A stretch of 9,315 nt of DNA, from the NCBI GenBank assembly GCA_041624375.1, contig JBFJVD010000116.1, forward strand, positions 1 through 9,315, written 5' to 3'. This document shows, piece after piece, positions 1 through 6,926 of the stretch. Numbering within the stretch: position 1 is the first letter of the stretch; every line of letters begins with the position of its first letter. The position numbers and the translations under genes were made by a program. The stretch is from JBFJVD01 sp041624375. GTDB lineage: Bacteria > Chloroflexota > Anaerolineae > Anaerolineales > E44-bin32. The notes under the pieces are model-generated. The model worked only from the letters and a program-made list of their open reading frames with translations, was not told where the DNA came from and did not search any database.

Positions 1-8
1 GCTAGCCC

Positions 9-1127
9 GTGGATTCGCTCCTCGCCGCTCTCAGGAACCTGATCTTCGGGCGCTGGACGAAGATCATTCTCCTCGTCGTATTGCTCCTGATCCCTACCCT
101 TTTCTTTGCCCGGGAATGGTGCATGGAGGCGGAGGAGTTCGGCAGCCAAATTACGACCTCAGGCTGCAACTACCTGATCGAGGAAAAGCCGGTGACGAAC
201 GCAGTCCTGCTCTCGTTCACCCAGATGTTCATCCTGATCATCCTGGCCAGCAACTGGAATCTCACAGCCGGGTTCACGGGCTATGTTGATTTTGGGCACG
301 CCGTCTTCTTCGGGCTTGGCGCCTTTGCCACCGCCCTGCTCATGGGCGCGTCCCGCTGGGATCAGTGGCCCGCCGTCCTGTCCGGGTGGAGCTTCTGGTC
401 GGCCATGCTTGCCGGAGGTGTTATTGCGTCGATTTTTGCGATCGTTATCGGCGCCGCCACCCTCCGTCTCAAGGGACCCTACTTCTCCATCGCCATGCTA
501 GGGACGCTGGTAGCGATGCGTGAACTGGTCCGGGTGAACAGCAACATCTCGGGGGGCGGACTTGGCCTGAATCTGCCCGTCTACCTCAACCGCCCGATGT
601 TCTACTACCTCTCCCTGGGGATCGCCGTCGTTGTGTTGACCCTGGTCTGGTGGATCCGGCGCACCGAATTCGGCGCCAGCTTGGTCGCCATCCGGGAAGA
701 CGAGGTAGGGGCCGAGTTGCGCGGCATCAATACGACACTGCACAAGATCACGGCTTTCTGGATATCCGCATTGCTGACGGGAATCGTCGGCGGTATGTGG
801 GCCTATCAGAACACCTTCATCGATGTCGACATCGCGTTCCAACAAACCCGTACCATCGATATGGTCATGATGAGCATGTTAGGCGGTCTGGGGACCGTCG
901 CGGGACCGGCGCTCGGGTCTGCCGTCATCTACTGGCTGCGCGATGTGGTGTGGGCCAATTTCCTCCTGTTTCATCAAATCTTTGAGGGCATCTTACTGAT
1001 CACCATTGTCTTGTTTGTTCCTGAAGGAATCATGGGGCTCTTTAGCAAGGACAGCGGCGGCACCAGCCTCAACAAGATCGTGCGCAACTGGTTCCGGAGC
1101 TCTTCAGAAGAGGCGCCATCCCAGTGA
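9..1127 (+). CDS. livM: Branched-chain amino acid type ABC transporter permease, LivM family
   Basis: This is an integral membrane permease of a HAAT-type ABC importer; with LivH it would form the channel for branched-chain amino acids or a related amide or acid. The 372-residue protein starts at GTG, because an in-frame TAG at 3-5 excludes an earlier start. Hydrophobic segments lie near residues 17-34, 64-82, 90-112, 130-152, 196-214, 248-266, 284-308 and 322-342. The family core is visible: NLTAGFTGYVDFGHA near residues 84-98, and the cytoplasmic ATPase-contact loop AIREDEVGAELRGI near 227-240, followed by KITAFWISA. An extracytoplasmic stretch at residues 35-63, after the first helix, is acidic and holds two cysteines (C38, C53). 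Fifteen bases separate it from livG. The family is secure, but the substrate is not: many LivM homologues carry urea, amides or aromatic acids, and no binding protein is in view. Confidence 0.93.
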   Translation: MDSLLAALRNLIFGRWTKIILLVVLLLIPTLFFAREWCMEAEEFGSQITTSGCNYLIEEKPVTNAVLLSFTQMFILIILASNWNLTAGFTGYVDFGHAVFFGLGAFATALLMGASRWDQWPAVLSGWSFWSAMLAGGVIASIFAIVIGAATLRLKGPYFSIAMLGTLVAMRELVRVNSNISGGGLGLNLPVYLNRPMFYYLSLGIAVVVLTLVWWIRRTEFGASLVAIREDEVGAELRGINTTLHKITAFWISALLTGIVGGMWAYQNTFIDVDIAFQQTRTIDMVMMSMLGGLGTVAGPALGSAVIYWLRDVVWANFLLFHQIFEGILLITIVLFVPEGIMGLFSKDSGGTSLNKIVRNWFRSSSEEAPSQ

Positions 1128-1142
1128 GTTCACCTCCAACCC

Positions 1143-1904
1143 ATGACCGCAAAGCCTGACAACAATCGTCCCCTCCTCGAAGGACGGGGCGTAACCAAGC
1201 ACTACGGCGGCTTGACCGCGCTGTTGGACGTCGATTTCTCCATCTACCCGGGAGAGATCGTCGGCCTCATCGGCCCGAATGGCAGCGGGAAGACCACGCT
1301 CTTCGACTGCCTCAGCCGCGTTCAGAACCTCGACGCCGGTCGCGTTTTCTTCAAAGATGTGGAAATCTCGAAGAAGAAGCCCTATCAGGTGGCGCACATG
1401 GGCCTATCGCGCACCTTTCAGGTCTTCCGTGTCTATCGCCGGCTGTCCGTCCTGGAAAACATGCTGCTCAGCCGTCAGTGGCGGGGTGAGTCGCTGATCC
1501 GCCAGCTCCGTCCCAGCCAACCCGGAACAGAGGTGCGGGCCCGCGAACTGCTGGAGTTCCTTACAATCGATCACCTGATCGACGAGGATGCCGGCAACCT
1601 GTCCGGTGGACAACAGCGACTCCTAGAGATCGGTATGGCGCTGATGCCCGACCCCGAGCTCGTGCTGCTCGATGAAGCCGCTTCAGGCATCAACCCCGTC
1701 CTGATCCAGACGATCGTTGAACGCATCCGCTATCTGTCGGAGGAACAGGGGAAGGCCTTCTTGCTCATTGAGCACAACATGGAGTTCATCGGCGATCTGT
1801 GCAGCCGGGTGTTTGTGTTGAACTTTGGAGAGAAATTGGCCGAAGGTACACCTGAGGAAGTGATGGCCGATGAAGATGTGATTGAGGCCTACTTCGGCTC
1901 ATGA
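1143..1904 (+). CDS. livG: Branched-chain amino acid type ABC transporter ATP-binding protein, LivG family
   Basis: This cytoplasmic ATPase (253 residues, normal for LivG) powers the importer by pairing with LivF beneath the LivHM channel. All the nucleotide-binding elements are present: Walker A GPNGSGKTT at residues 44-52, Q-loop glutamine 93 in SRTFQVFR, signature LSGGQQ at 153-158, Walker B LVLLDE at 173-178 with catalytic E178, and switch histidine H211 in IEHNMEF. The insertion between Q-loop and signature, and the IEHNMEF motif, distinguish LivG from LivF. The D-loop region reads EAASGINP where LivG usually has EPAAGLNP, a mild variation. No clear Shine-Dalgarno precedes the ATG, which suggests translation coupled to livM just upstream. 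Its last four bases overlap the start of livF as ATGA. Confidence 0.95.
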   Translation: MTAKPDNNRPLLEGRGVTKHYGGLTALLDVDFSIYPGEIVGLIGPNGSGKTTLFDCLSRVQNLDAGRVFFKDVEISKKKPYQVAHMGLSRTFQVFRVYRRLSVLENMLLSRQWRGESLIRQLRPSQPGTEVRARELLEFLTIDHLIDEDAGNLSGGQQRLLEIGMALMPDPELVLLDEAASGINPVLIQTIVERIRYLSEEQGKAFLLIEHNMEFIGDLCSRVFVLNFGEKLAEGTPEEVMADEDVIEAYFGS

Positions 1905-2626
1905 CAGACCAACGAAGCTTCCTCGACATCATCGACCTGTACGCCGGCTACCAGAAGCTCGACATCCTCAAGGGCGTCAATCTGGCCGTCAACCGAGGTG
2001 AGATTGCATGTGTGATCGGGCCCAATGGCGCCGGAAAGTCCACCGTATTCAAGGCGGTCTATGGGTTCATCCAGGTCCGGCGAGGCGGCGTGTACTTCGA
2101 CGGCGCGGAGGTGACCCACTACCGACCACAGGAGATGCTGCGGGCCGGTGTTTCGATTGTGCCTCAGCTTCGCAGCGTGTTCCCACAAATGACGGTCCAT
2201 GAGAATCTAGAAATGGGGATGGTTCTCGAAAGCGACATGAACCGTGTCCAGAAGCGGATCCATGAGATCTTCGAGTTGTTCCCCCGTCTGGCGGAACGCC
2301 AGAAGCAGATTGCCGGCACGATGAGCGGCGGTGAGCAGCGGATGCTTGAGATCGGCCGAGCCCTGATGTACGACCCCAAGCTGCTCTTAATGGACGAACC
2401 GTCGGCCGGTCTTGCACCGGTGATCACCAAGATGATCTTTGAACAGATTGGGTACCTGAACAAGGAGCTGGGACTGACGGTGTTGATGATCGAGCAGAAC
2501 GCTCGCCAGGGCCTGCGGATCAGCGACCGGGGCTATGTACTTCAATTGGGCCAGAACTCCTATCAGGGACCCAGCCAAGAGCTCCTGGACGATCCGGAGG
2601 TCCGCCGGGCCTTCTTGGGCGGCTGA
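1901..2626 (+). CDS. livF: Branched-chain amino acid type ABC transporter ATP-binding protein, LivF family
   Basis: This is the second ATPase of the importer, 241 residues, close to the usual LivF length. It shows Walker A GPNGAGKST at residues 40-48, Q-loop Q89 in VPQLRSVFP, the signature MSGGEQRML at 141-149 and Walker B LLLMDEPSAGLAP at 161-173. The switch position reads IEQNAR, with glutamine (Q199) replacing histidine; this is normal for LivF and separates it from LivG. The ATG overlaps the livG stop as ATGA, so translation is probably coupled and the two ATPases made in similar amounts. A 42-base gap without a terminator-like hairpin leads into the next transporter gene. No sign of damage is seen. 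Confidence 0.95.
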   Translation: MTDQRSFLDIIDLYAGYQKLDILKGVNLAVNRGEIACVIGPNGAGKSTVFKAVYGFIQVRRGGVYFDGAEVTHYRPQEMLRAGVSIVPQLRSVFPQMTVHENLEMGMVLESDMNRVQKRIHEIFELFPRLAERQKQIAGTMSGGEQRMLEIGRALMYDPKLLLMDEPSAGLAPVITKMIFEQIGYLNKELGLTVLMIEQNARQGLRISDRGYVLQLGQNSYQGPSQELLDDPEVRRAFLGG

Positions 2627-2668
2627 GGCGCGCTGTCTCACCCATCCTCCGACAACACCCCGAGCGAA

Positions 2669-3943
2669 ATGTCTTCGCGAAGTTCATCCTCGCGCTGGCT
2701 CGTCATCCTTTGCGTCACACAGGCCAGCACCGTGCTGGTTTTCCTCAACTTCGCTGGCGCACTGCCGCTCATCCAAGATGACCTTCAGCTGACCAACGCC
2801 CAGGCGGGAGCAATCCAGGCGGCTGGTCAGATTGGCTACATATTGGCGGTGCTCTTGCTTTCTTCGCTCACCGATTTTGTAGGCGCCGAGCGGGTCATCG
2901 CTGGAGGCGCCCTTTGGGCAGGCCTCAGCAACCTGGGTATGGCGCTGCTCGCGAACGATGCGGCCGGGGCGGTGCTGTTTCGGGCTTCTGTTGGCCTGGG
3001 CGTGGCCGGGATCTATATGCCAGGGGTGCGGATGCTATCTCAACGATTCCCTCCAGGCCAGCGTGGGCGTGCGCTTGGGATCTTTGTCGCCTCATTCACG
3101 GTCGGCTCGGCGGCTTCCATTGCGCTTGGAGGTCAGCTCGCAGCTACGCTTGGCTGGCGCATGGCCTTTGCGCTGACCTCGCTCGGGCCGCTCCTGGGGG
3201 CGCTGGTCGCCTGGCGCAGCTTCGCTATCCTGTCCAGGGGAGTCCCGCCGCCCGAAGCCGCAACGTTCGAGCCGGCCTCATTGGGAGACTTGCTGCGCAG
3301 CCGCTCCGCGCTGCTCGTCACCGCCATCTACACAGCCCATGCCTGGGAAGTGCTCGGGCTGCGGGGCTGGTTGGCTGCCTACCTGGCGGCGTTCCTTTCC
3401 CGTTCCGGTGTCGGGCTTGCGCAGGCCACGCAGAGCGGAGCCAGTCTGGCAGGCCTGGCCACATTGCTGGGCGCCGTATCGACCGCGTCCGTCGCGGCGC
3501 TCTCGGACCATTTCGGCCGGACCCGCACCATGATCCTTGCGGCGGCCGCCAGCTTCCTTGCCGTCCTCGGGCTCGGGTTTTCGATGACCATGTCCTGGAT
3601 CGTGGTCGCGCTGCTTGGATTGCTAGCCGCCTCACTGGCAAACGCCGATTCGGCGGTCATTTCCGCTTCCCTAACCGAGGCGGTCCCGCCGCAGTATCTC
3701 GGTCGTGCGCTGGCGGTGTATTCATTCCTGGGTTTTGCGGCAGGCGGGATTGCCCCGCTCGTATTCGGCGGCATTCTTGACCGAGCGGCTGCGGCTGGGG
3801 GAGTGGCGCCGGTCACCCTCAACGCAGGCTGGAGCTGGGCCTTTGCCTCGCTTTCGCTCGGCTCTCTGCTCGCGCTGTTTCTGGCGATCGCCCTGCACCG
3901 CCGGCAGGCCGCGATGCAGGGCATGTCAGATCGGCTCAGTTGA
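2669..3943 (+). CDS. Major facilitator superfamily transporter, substrate unknown
   Basis: This is a secondary transporter of the inner membrane, 424 residues, with the usual 12 hydrophobic helices in two halves. The MFS loop 2-3 signature appears in degenerate form as LTDFVGAERV (residues 67-76) and more clearly in the C-terminal half as LSDHFGRTRTM (279-289). Another conserved patch, RASVGLGVAGIYMPGVRML, lies at 105-123 in helix 4, and RGRALGIF at 132-139 precedes helix 5. The two halves are joined by a cytoplasmic linker near 184-212. The stretch TAHAWEVLGLRGWLAAYL near 222-239 resembles a subgroup of anion or drug MFS proteins, which is not enough to name a substrate. The ATG has only a weak purine-rich site upstream. 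It probably belongs to the liv operon. It is not closely similar to the MFS protein encoded next, so this pair is not a recent duplication. Confidence 0.88.
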   Translation: MSSRSSSSRWLVILCVTQASTVLVFLNFAGALPLIQDDLQLTNAQAGAIQAAGQIGYILAVLLLSSLTDFVGAERVIAGGALWAGLSNLGMALLANDAAGAVLFRASVGLGVAGIYMPGVRMLSQRFPPGQRGRALGIFVASFTVGSAASIALGGQLAATLGWRMAFALTSLGPLLGALVAWRSFAILSRGVPPPEAATFEPASLGDLLRSRSALLVTAIYTAHAWEVLGLRGWLAAYLAAFLSRSGVGLAQATQSGASLAGLATLLGAVSTASVAALSDHFGRTRTMILAAAASFLAVLGLGFSMTMSWIVVALLGLLAASLANADSAVISASLTEAVPPQYLGRALAVYSFLGFAAGGIAPLVFGGILDRAAAAGGVAPVTLNAGWSWAFASLSLGSLLALFLAIALHRRQAAMQGMSDRLS

Positions 3944-3964
3944 CAATGAGATTCTCAGTTCAAG

Positions 3965-5257
3965 ATGCCCGATACGCCGGAAGTTGAACTCAACAGGAGC
4001 CATCCCGCGCGCTGGTTCTATGGCTGGGTGATCGTTGGCGTCTCCTGCTTGACGCTCGCCGTTGTCTTTGGCATCCGGCTCTCTTTCGCCGTCTTTTTCG
4101 TTGCTCTCATCGATGAATTTGGCTGGTCGCACGCCGAGACTGCGTTGATCTTCTCAATCAGCATGCTCGTCTTCGCGAGCAGCTCCACCCTGGCCGGCAG
4201 GGCGCTGGATCGCTTTGGGGCGCGGCGCATCTTCGGCCTCGGTGCGGCCATTCTGTCTGTCGGCCTTCTCCTTAGCAGTAGGGTCCAAACCCTGTGGCAT
4301 CTGGCGCTCGCCTATGGCGTCGTCGCCAGTCTCGGAATAACGATTCTGGGCTTGGGCCCGCTCGCCTCGCTCGTTGCGCGCTGGTTCAAGCGCAGGCGAG
4401 GCTTGGCCATAGGAATCGCGTTCGCTGGCACGGGATTGGGAACGCTGACACTGACACCGTTCACGGAACGCCTGATCAGCACGCTAGGCTGGCGCCTGAC
4501 TTATGTGGCGCTGGCGGGCCTCGCGCTCTCTACAATCCCAGCGATCGTCCTCTTGCTGCGGCTGGATCCATCCGAAAAAGGGTTGGGCCCTGACGGCGAG
4601 CAATCCCAACTGAGCGCCAGTCAAACCGCGCTCAAGAGCAGCGGCTGGTCGATGGCCGATGCGATGCGCACCCCGGCTTTCTGGCTGCTCATCCTGGCCG
4701 GGCTGGGGGCTATTGGACCCCTCCGCATGCTCACGGTCCATCAGCTGGCCGCCGTCGTTGATGTGGGTTTCGATCGCTTCTTCGCCGCTTCGGCCATCGG
4801 ACTTTCCGGCGCGGTCACCGCCATCTCCTTTGTTGCCGTCGGCGCGCTCTCCGACCGTGTTGGGCGGCGGATGGCCTACGGGCTTGGGTCGATCTGCCTG
4901 CTGACGGCCATCGCCATCCTTGCCGGGCTTCAACGTCCTGATCAATCGGCATGGCTGCTGCTGTATGCGATCATGCTGGGGCTCGGTGAGGGTTCGCGCG
5001 CCTCGCTGGTGACAGCGATCGCCAGCGATTTGTTCCCGGGTGATGCGGTGGGCGCGATCAATGGTGCTATGGGCGCTTCCTTTGGGGCCGGCGCGGCAGC
5101 TTTTCCCTGGCTAGCCGGTCGCCTATTCGACCTCGCGGGAACCTATGCGACTGCCTTTGCAGTTGCAGGAGCGGCTGTCCTCATTTCGACCGCAGCTATC
5201 TGGCTCGCCCCCGCCTTTCGGCCAACACGACCTGCTCGAGCGCTCTCTACGCATTAG
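3965..5257 (+). CDS. Major facilitator superfamily transporter, OxlT/monocarboxylate porter-like
   Basis: This 430-residue transporter has 12 predicted membrane helices and resembles the MFS group that includes bacterial oxalate/formate antiporters (OxlT) and monocarboxylate porters. The supporting features are the N-terminal FYGWVIVGVS (residues 18-27) and GIRLSFAVFFVALIDEFGWS (36-55). The motif A loop AGRALDRFGARR lies at 77-88 and its second-half equivalent GALSDRVGRRMAYG at 293-306. ARWFKRRRGLAIGIAFAGTG at 138-157 contains the usual basic loop, and the central linker carries DPSEKGLGPDG, a mark of this group. Small carboxylates are the most likely substrates, by family inference only. It starts 21 bases after the previous gene and is probably the last gene of the transport operon. 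The intergenic DNA after its stop shows no good Rho-independent terminator. Confidence 0.88.
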   Translation: MPDTPEVELNRSHPARWFYGWVIVGVSCLTLAVVFGIRLSFAVFFVALIDEFGWSHAETALIFSISMLVFASSSTLAGRALDRFGARRIFGLGAAILSVGLLLSSRVQTLWHLALAYGVVASLGITILGLGPLASLVARWFKRRRGLAIGIAFAGTGLGTLTLTPFTERLISTLGWRLTYVALAGLALSTIPAIVLLLRLDPSEKGLGPDGEQSQLSASQTALKSSGWSMADAMRTPAFWLLILAGLGAIGPLRMLTVHQLAAVVDVGFDRFFAASAIGLSGAVTAISFVAVGALSDRVGRRMAYGLGSICLLTAIAILAGLQRPDQSAWLLLYAIMLGLGEGSRASLVTAIASDLFPGDAVGAINGAMGASFGAGAAAFPWLAGRLFDLAGTYATAFAVAGAAVLISTAAIWLAPAFRPTRPARALSTH

Positions 5258-5282
5258 CGGGTTCGAGCGATCCAACGCGATT

Positions 5283-5310
5283 TTGTCATTCCGCGTTCGT
5301 GTGCAAGAAT
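5283..5310 (+). promoter_or_regulatory. Candidate sigma-70-type promoter for the nuoB-like gene
   Basis: TTGTCA at 5283-5288 matches the -35 consensus at five of six positions. After a 16-base spacer, AAGAAT at 5305-5310 matches -10 at four of six and is preceded by TGC, an extended -10 element. Transcription would begin near 5317, leaving a leader of about 90 bases before the TTG start at 5408. It lies just beyond the end of the transport block, where a new transcription unit is plausible. This is pattern matching only. Confidence 0.38.
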
Positions 5311-5346
5311 GGGGACAGACGTCTTGATCCTTCGGGCTCCAATCTG

Positions 5347-5362
5347 CCCGATCAACATCGGG
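5347..5362 (+). promoter_or_regulatory. Stem-loop in the leader of the nuoB-like gene
   Basis: CCCGAT (5347-5352) and ATCGGG (5357-5362) form a perfect six-base-pair stem closed by the tetraloop CAAC. A C-G pair and two wobble pairs can extend it on the outer side. No U-tract follows, so it does not look like an intrinsic terminator. It lies between the candidate promoter and the ribosome binding site, where it could affect leader stability or bind a protein. Its function is unknown. Confidence 0.35.
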
Positions 5363-5391
5363 TGGCATACGGAAGATGGCCAACAGGGCGA

Positions 5392-5397
5392 AAGGAG
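5392..5397 (+). promoter_or_regulatory. Ribosome binding site that decides the nuoB-like start
   Basis: AAGGAG lies ten bases before a TTG codon at 5408 and is a strong Shine-Dalgarno. The in-frame ATG at 5309 has no comparable site and would overlap the candidate -10 element. Starting at 5408 also removes an N-terminal stretch unlike NuoB. Confidence 0.6.
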
Positions 5398-5407
5398 CGA
5401 TTCACCC

Positions 5408-5908
5408 TTGTCTAGTGGGAGAGGCCCGCGCGGGAGCGTGGCTTGCGCCGGACCGCCCAATCTGCTCCTGCTTCCGCTTCAGCGGGCCGTGCGTTGGGCC
5501 CGCACTCGATCCATGTGGCCGCTCATGTTCGGAACCGCGTGCTGTGCTTTTGAGGGATTCTCGGCCGGTGCTTCCCACTACGATATCGCACGCTTCGGGA
5601 TGGAGTATGCTCGCCCCACACCGCGCCAGGCTGATTTGATGATTGTTGCTGGACGCTTGACGCGCAAGATGGCACCGGTGGCACGCCGGTTGTATGAGCA
5701 AATGGCTGATCCCAAGTGGGTGGTCGCGATGGGCGAGTGCGCCAGCAGTGGCGGGCTGTTCAACAATTACGCCGTTGTCCAGGGTGCCGATGAGGTTCTG
5801 CCCATTGACATTTACATCGCCGGCTGCCCACCGCGCCCTGAAGCCCTGATTCACGGGATCCTTCTGCTGCATCATCGGATCCGCATGGGCGTCGTCCGGC
5901 ATCGGTAG
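5408..5908 (+). CDS. nuoB: NADH-quinone oxidoreductase subunit B-like protein (orphan NuoB)
   Basis: In complex I, NuoB binds the terminal iron-sulfur cluster N2, which hands electrons to quinone. From the TTG start the protein has 166 residues, slightly short for the family. Cluster ligands are all present: C45 and C46 in GTACCAFE, C111 in MGECASSGG and C140 in AGCPPRPEA. The spacings of 65 and 29 residues are those I recall for Thermus Nqo6. Other family blocks are SMWPLMFG (35-42), PTPRQADLMIVAGRLTRKMA (70-89), the FNNYAVVQG block from residue 118 and LPIDIYIAGC (131-140). Oddities are E110 beside ligand C111, where alanine or serine is usual, and GF at 50-51 where the family usually has MM after CCAxE. 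No other nuo gene is within the window, so it may be an extra copy serving another complex or a relocated subunit. A 199-residue form starting at ATG 5309 is possible but less likely. Confidence 0.85.
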   Translation: MSSGRGPRGSVACAGPPNLLLLPLQRAVRWARTRSMWPLMFGTACCAFEGFSAGASHYDIARFGMEYARPTPRQADLMIVAGRLTRKMAPVARRLYEQMADPKWVVAMGECASSGGLFNNYAVVQGADEVLPIDIYIAGCPPRPEALIHGILLLHHRIRMGVVRHR

Positions 5909-5977
5909 CTTAATCGCTGAAAGGCCGGTGTGCGTACATCGAACGGAACCTGGTTGGTCACTGAGAGGAGAAAGGCC

Positions 5978-6088
5978 ATGTCACATCGAGGGGCGGTCGG
6001 ATCCCCTCTCTGTTTCATGCGAAGGTCAGTTCCAACGATGAAACCTGATCTCGACAGCGGGGCCGACCTGCCGCTGGGAGGTTTGTGA
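5978..6088 (+). CDS. Possible 36-residue leader peptide ahead of the methyltransferase
   Basis: A short ORF begins with ATG at 5978, and AGGAG (5966-5970) lies seven bases upstream, one of the best ribosome binding sites in the window. It encodes 36 residues beginning MSHRGAVGSPLCF and ending ADLPLGGL, then TGA. The stop is separated by one base from the methyltransferase ATG at 6090, whose own Shine-Dalgarno (GGGAGG, 6076-6081) lies inside the last codons. That layout would suit translational coupling. The peptide has no recognised domain, no membrane helix and no run of one amino acid as seen in classical attenuators. It could instead be a chance ORF in the methyltransferase leader. Confidence 0.4.
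   Translation: MSHRGAVGSPLCFMRRSVPTMKPDLDSGADLPLGGL
5988..6008 (+). promoter_or_regulatory. Stem-loop inside the leader ORF
   Basis: GAGGGG (5988-5993) pairs perfectly with CCCCTC (6003-6008) around a nine-base loop. It begins ten bases after the leader ORF start. There is no long U-tract after it, so it is more likely an RNA leader structure than a terminator. It may also be incidental. Confidence 0.3.
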
Positions 6089-6089
6089 G

Positions 6090-6755
6090 ATGGACTGCTG
6101 CCAGGCCGCCGGGATCGAAGAGGTGATGGATGCGTCGATGGCCGAAGGGGACCTCGAGCGCTACCGAAAGAATGGCCCCGACAAATCCACAAGAATGCTG
6201 CTTGAGGCGTTGACCTCCGAAGGGGTCGATGGGCTCACCCTGCTCGATATCGGGGGCGGTGTTGGGGTTCTGCAGCATGAATTGATCCGAGCCGGTGTTG
6301 GCCATGTAACCAGCGTGGACGCGTCCAGCGCATACCTCGAGGCCGCCGCTGCAGAGGCGGAGCGGCAAGGACACGCCGACCGAATTCGTTCCTTCCACGC
6401 AGACTTCGTCCAGATCGCCGGCGAGCTCACGGCGGCCGATATCGTGACCTTGGATCGGGTGATCTGCTGCTATGACGACCTGCCAGCGCTCGTCGGGGGC
6501 TCGGTGCCACTGGCGTCACGCTACTATGGCGTGATCTATCCCCGTGACCATTGGTGGTTGAAAGCCTTCAATTGGCTCGAGAATCTCTACTTCAGGATCA
6601 GGAAGAGCCAATTTCGCGGTTTCGTCTATCCGGTGGAAGTGGTCGAGTCGCTCATCGCCGCCCATGGCCTGGAACCAATCTCCAACAGCAAGACATTGTT
6701 GTGGGTGGTCCAAGTCTATCGGCGAAACGGTGCGTCGAACGGTCAGTCAAGCTAG
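6090..6755 (+). CDS. Class I SAM-dependent methyltransferase
   Basis: This 221-residue cytoplasmic protein has a Rossmann-type SAM-binding fold. Motif I is LLDIGGGVGVLQ (residues 51-62), the acidic residue that binds the SAM ribose is D77 in TSVDASSAYL, and DADIV-type motif IV reads TAADIVTLDRVICCYDD (114-130). The N-terminal MDCCQAAGI, the RYRKNGPDKSTRMLL segment (24-38) and YGVIYPRDHWW (146-156) recur in a family I recognise. Its members are usually annotated only as methyltransferases, sometimes as Mg-protoporphyrin O-methyltransferase-like. The substrate is unknown, and no tetrapyrrole gene is nearby to support the latter role. GGGAGG at 6076-6081, eight bases before the ATG, supports this start. 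A possible leader ORF ends one base upstream. Confidence 0.88.
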   Translation: MDCCQAAGIEEVMDASMAEGDLERYRKNGPDKSTRMLLEALTSEGVDGLTLLDIGGGVGVLQHELIRAGVGHVTSVDASSAYLEAAAAEAERQGHADRIRSFHADFVQIAGELTAADIVTLDRVICCYDDLPALVGGSVPLASRYYGVIYPRDHWWLKAFNWLENLYFRIRKSQFRGFVYPVEVVESLIAAHGLEPISNSKTLLWVVQVYRRNGASNGQSS

Positions 6756-6780
6756 ATCTCATCGGCCCAATTCGAGGTGA

Positions 6781-6809
6781 TTGAAGAGATCCGGACCCAA
6801 CGGTTTAAG
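6781..6809 (+). promoter_or_regulatory. Weak candidate promoter upstream of the GNAT gene
   Basis: TTGAAG (6781-6786) and TTTAAG (6804-6809) each match the sigma-70 consensus at four of six bases with an ideal 17-base spacer. It would leave a leader of about 110 bases. The 171-base gap 6756-6926 holds nothing else convincing. The match is weak and could be chance. Confidence 0.2.
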
Positions 6810-6926
6810 CGAAGAAGCGCAACGGAGCCCATACCACGAACGAAGAGCCGTGAAGAATTTCTAGCCATCAAACAGGTTCGTTGAGTGGTTCTTCACCAGA
6901 CCACGAGTCTTCAAAAAGGTCGGATC

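Noticed and set aside
2914..3780. 288-codon + strand ORF in another frame of the first MFS gene
   Set aside because: The product is dominated by Arg, Gly, Ala and Pro with no membrane helices or motifs. It is a frame shadow of the MFS gene.
3379..3924. 181-codon - strand ORF opposite the first MFS gene
   Set aside because: It lies wholly inside a well-supported transporter gene. Its product is rich in Ala, Arg, Pro and Ser as expected of a high-GC antisense frame, and it shows no domain.
5402..5902. 166-codon - strand ORF exactly opposite the nuoB-like gene
   Set aside because: The + strand frame has unmistakable NuoB motifs; the antisense product has none.
5896..5928. CCGGC/GCCGG inverted repeat after the nuoB-like gene as a terminator
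   Set aside because: Only five pairs with a 23-base loop and no U-tract; too weak to call.
6885..6926. Upstream GTG start for the GNAT protein
   Set aside because: The ATG at 6927 has AAAAAGG at good spacing and fits the family N-terminus; the extra residues do not.
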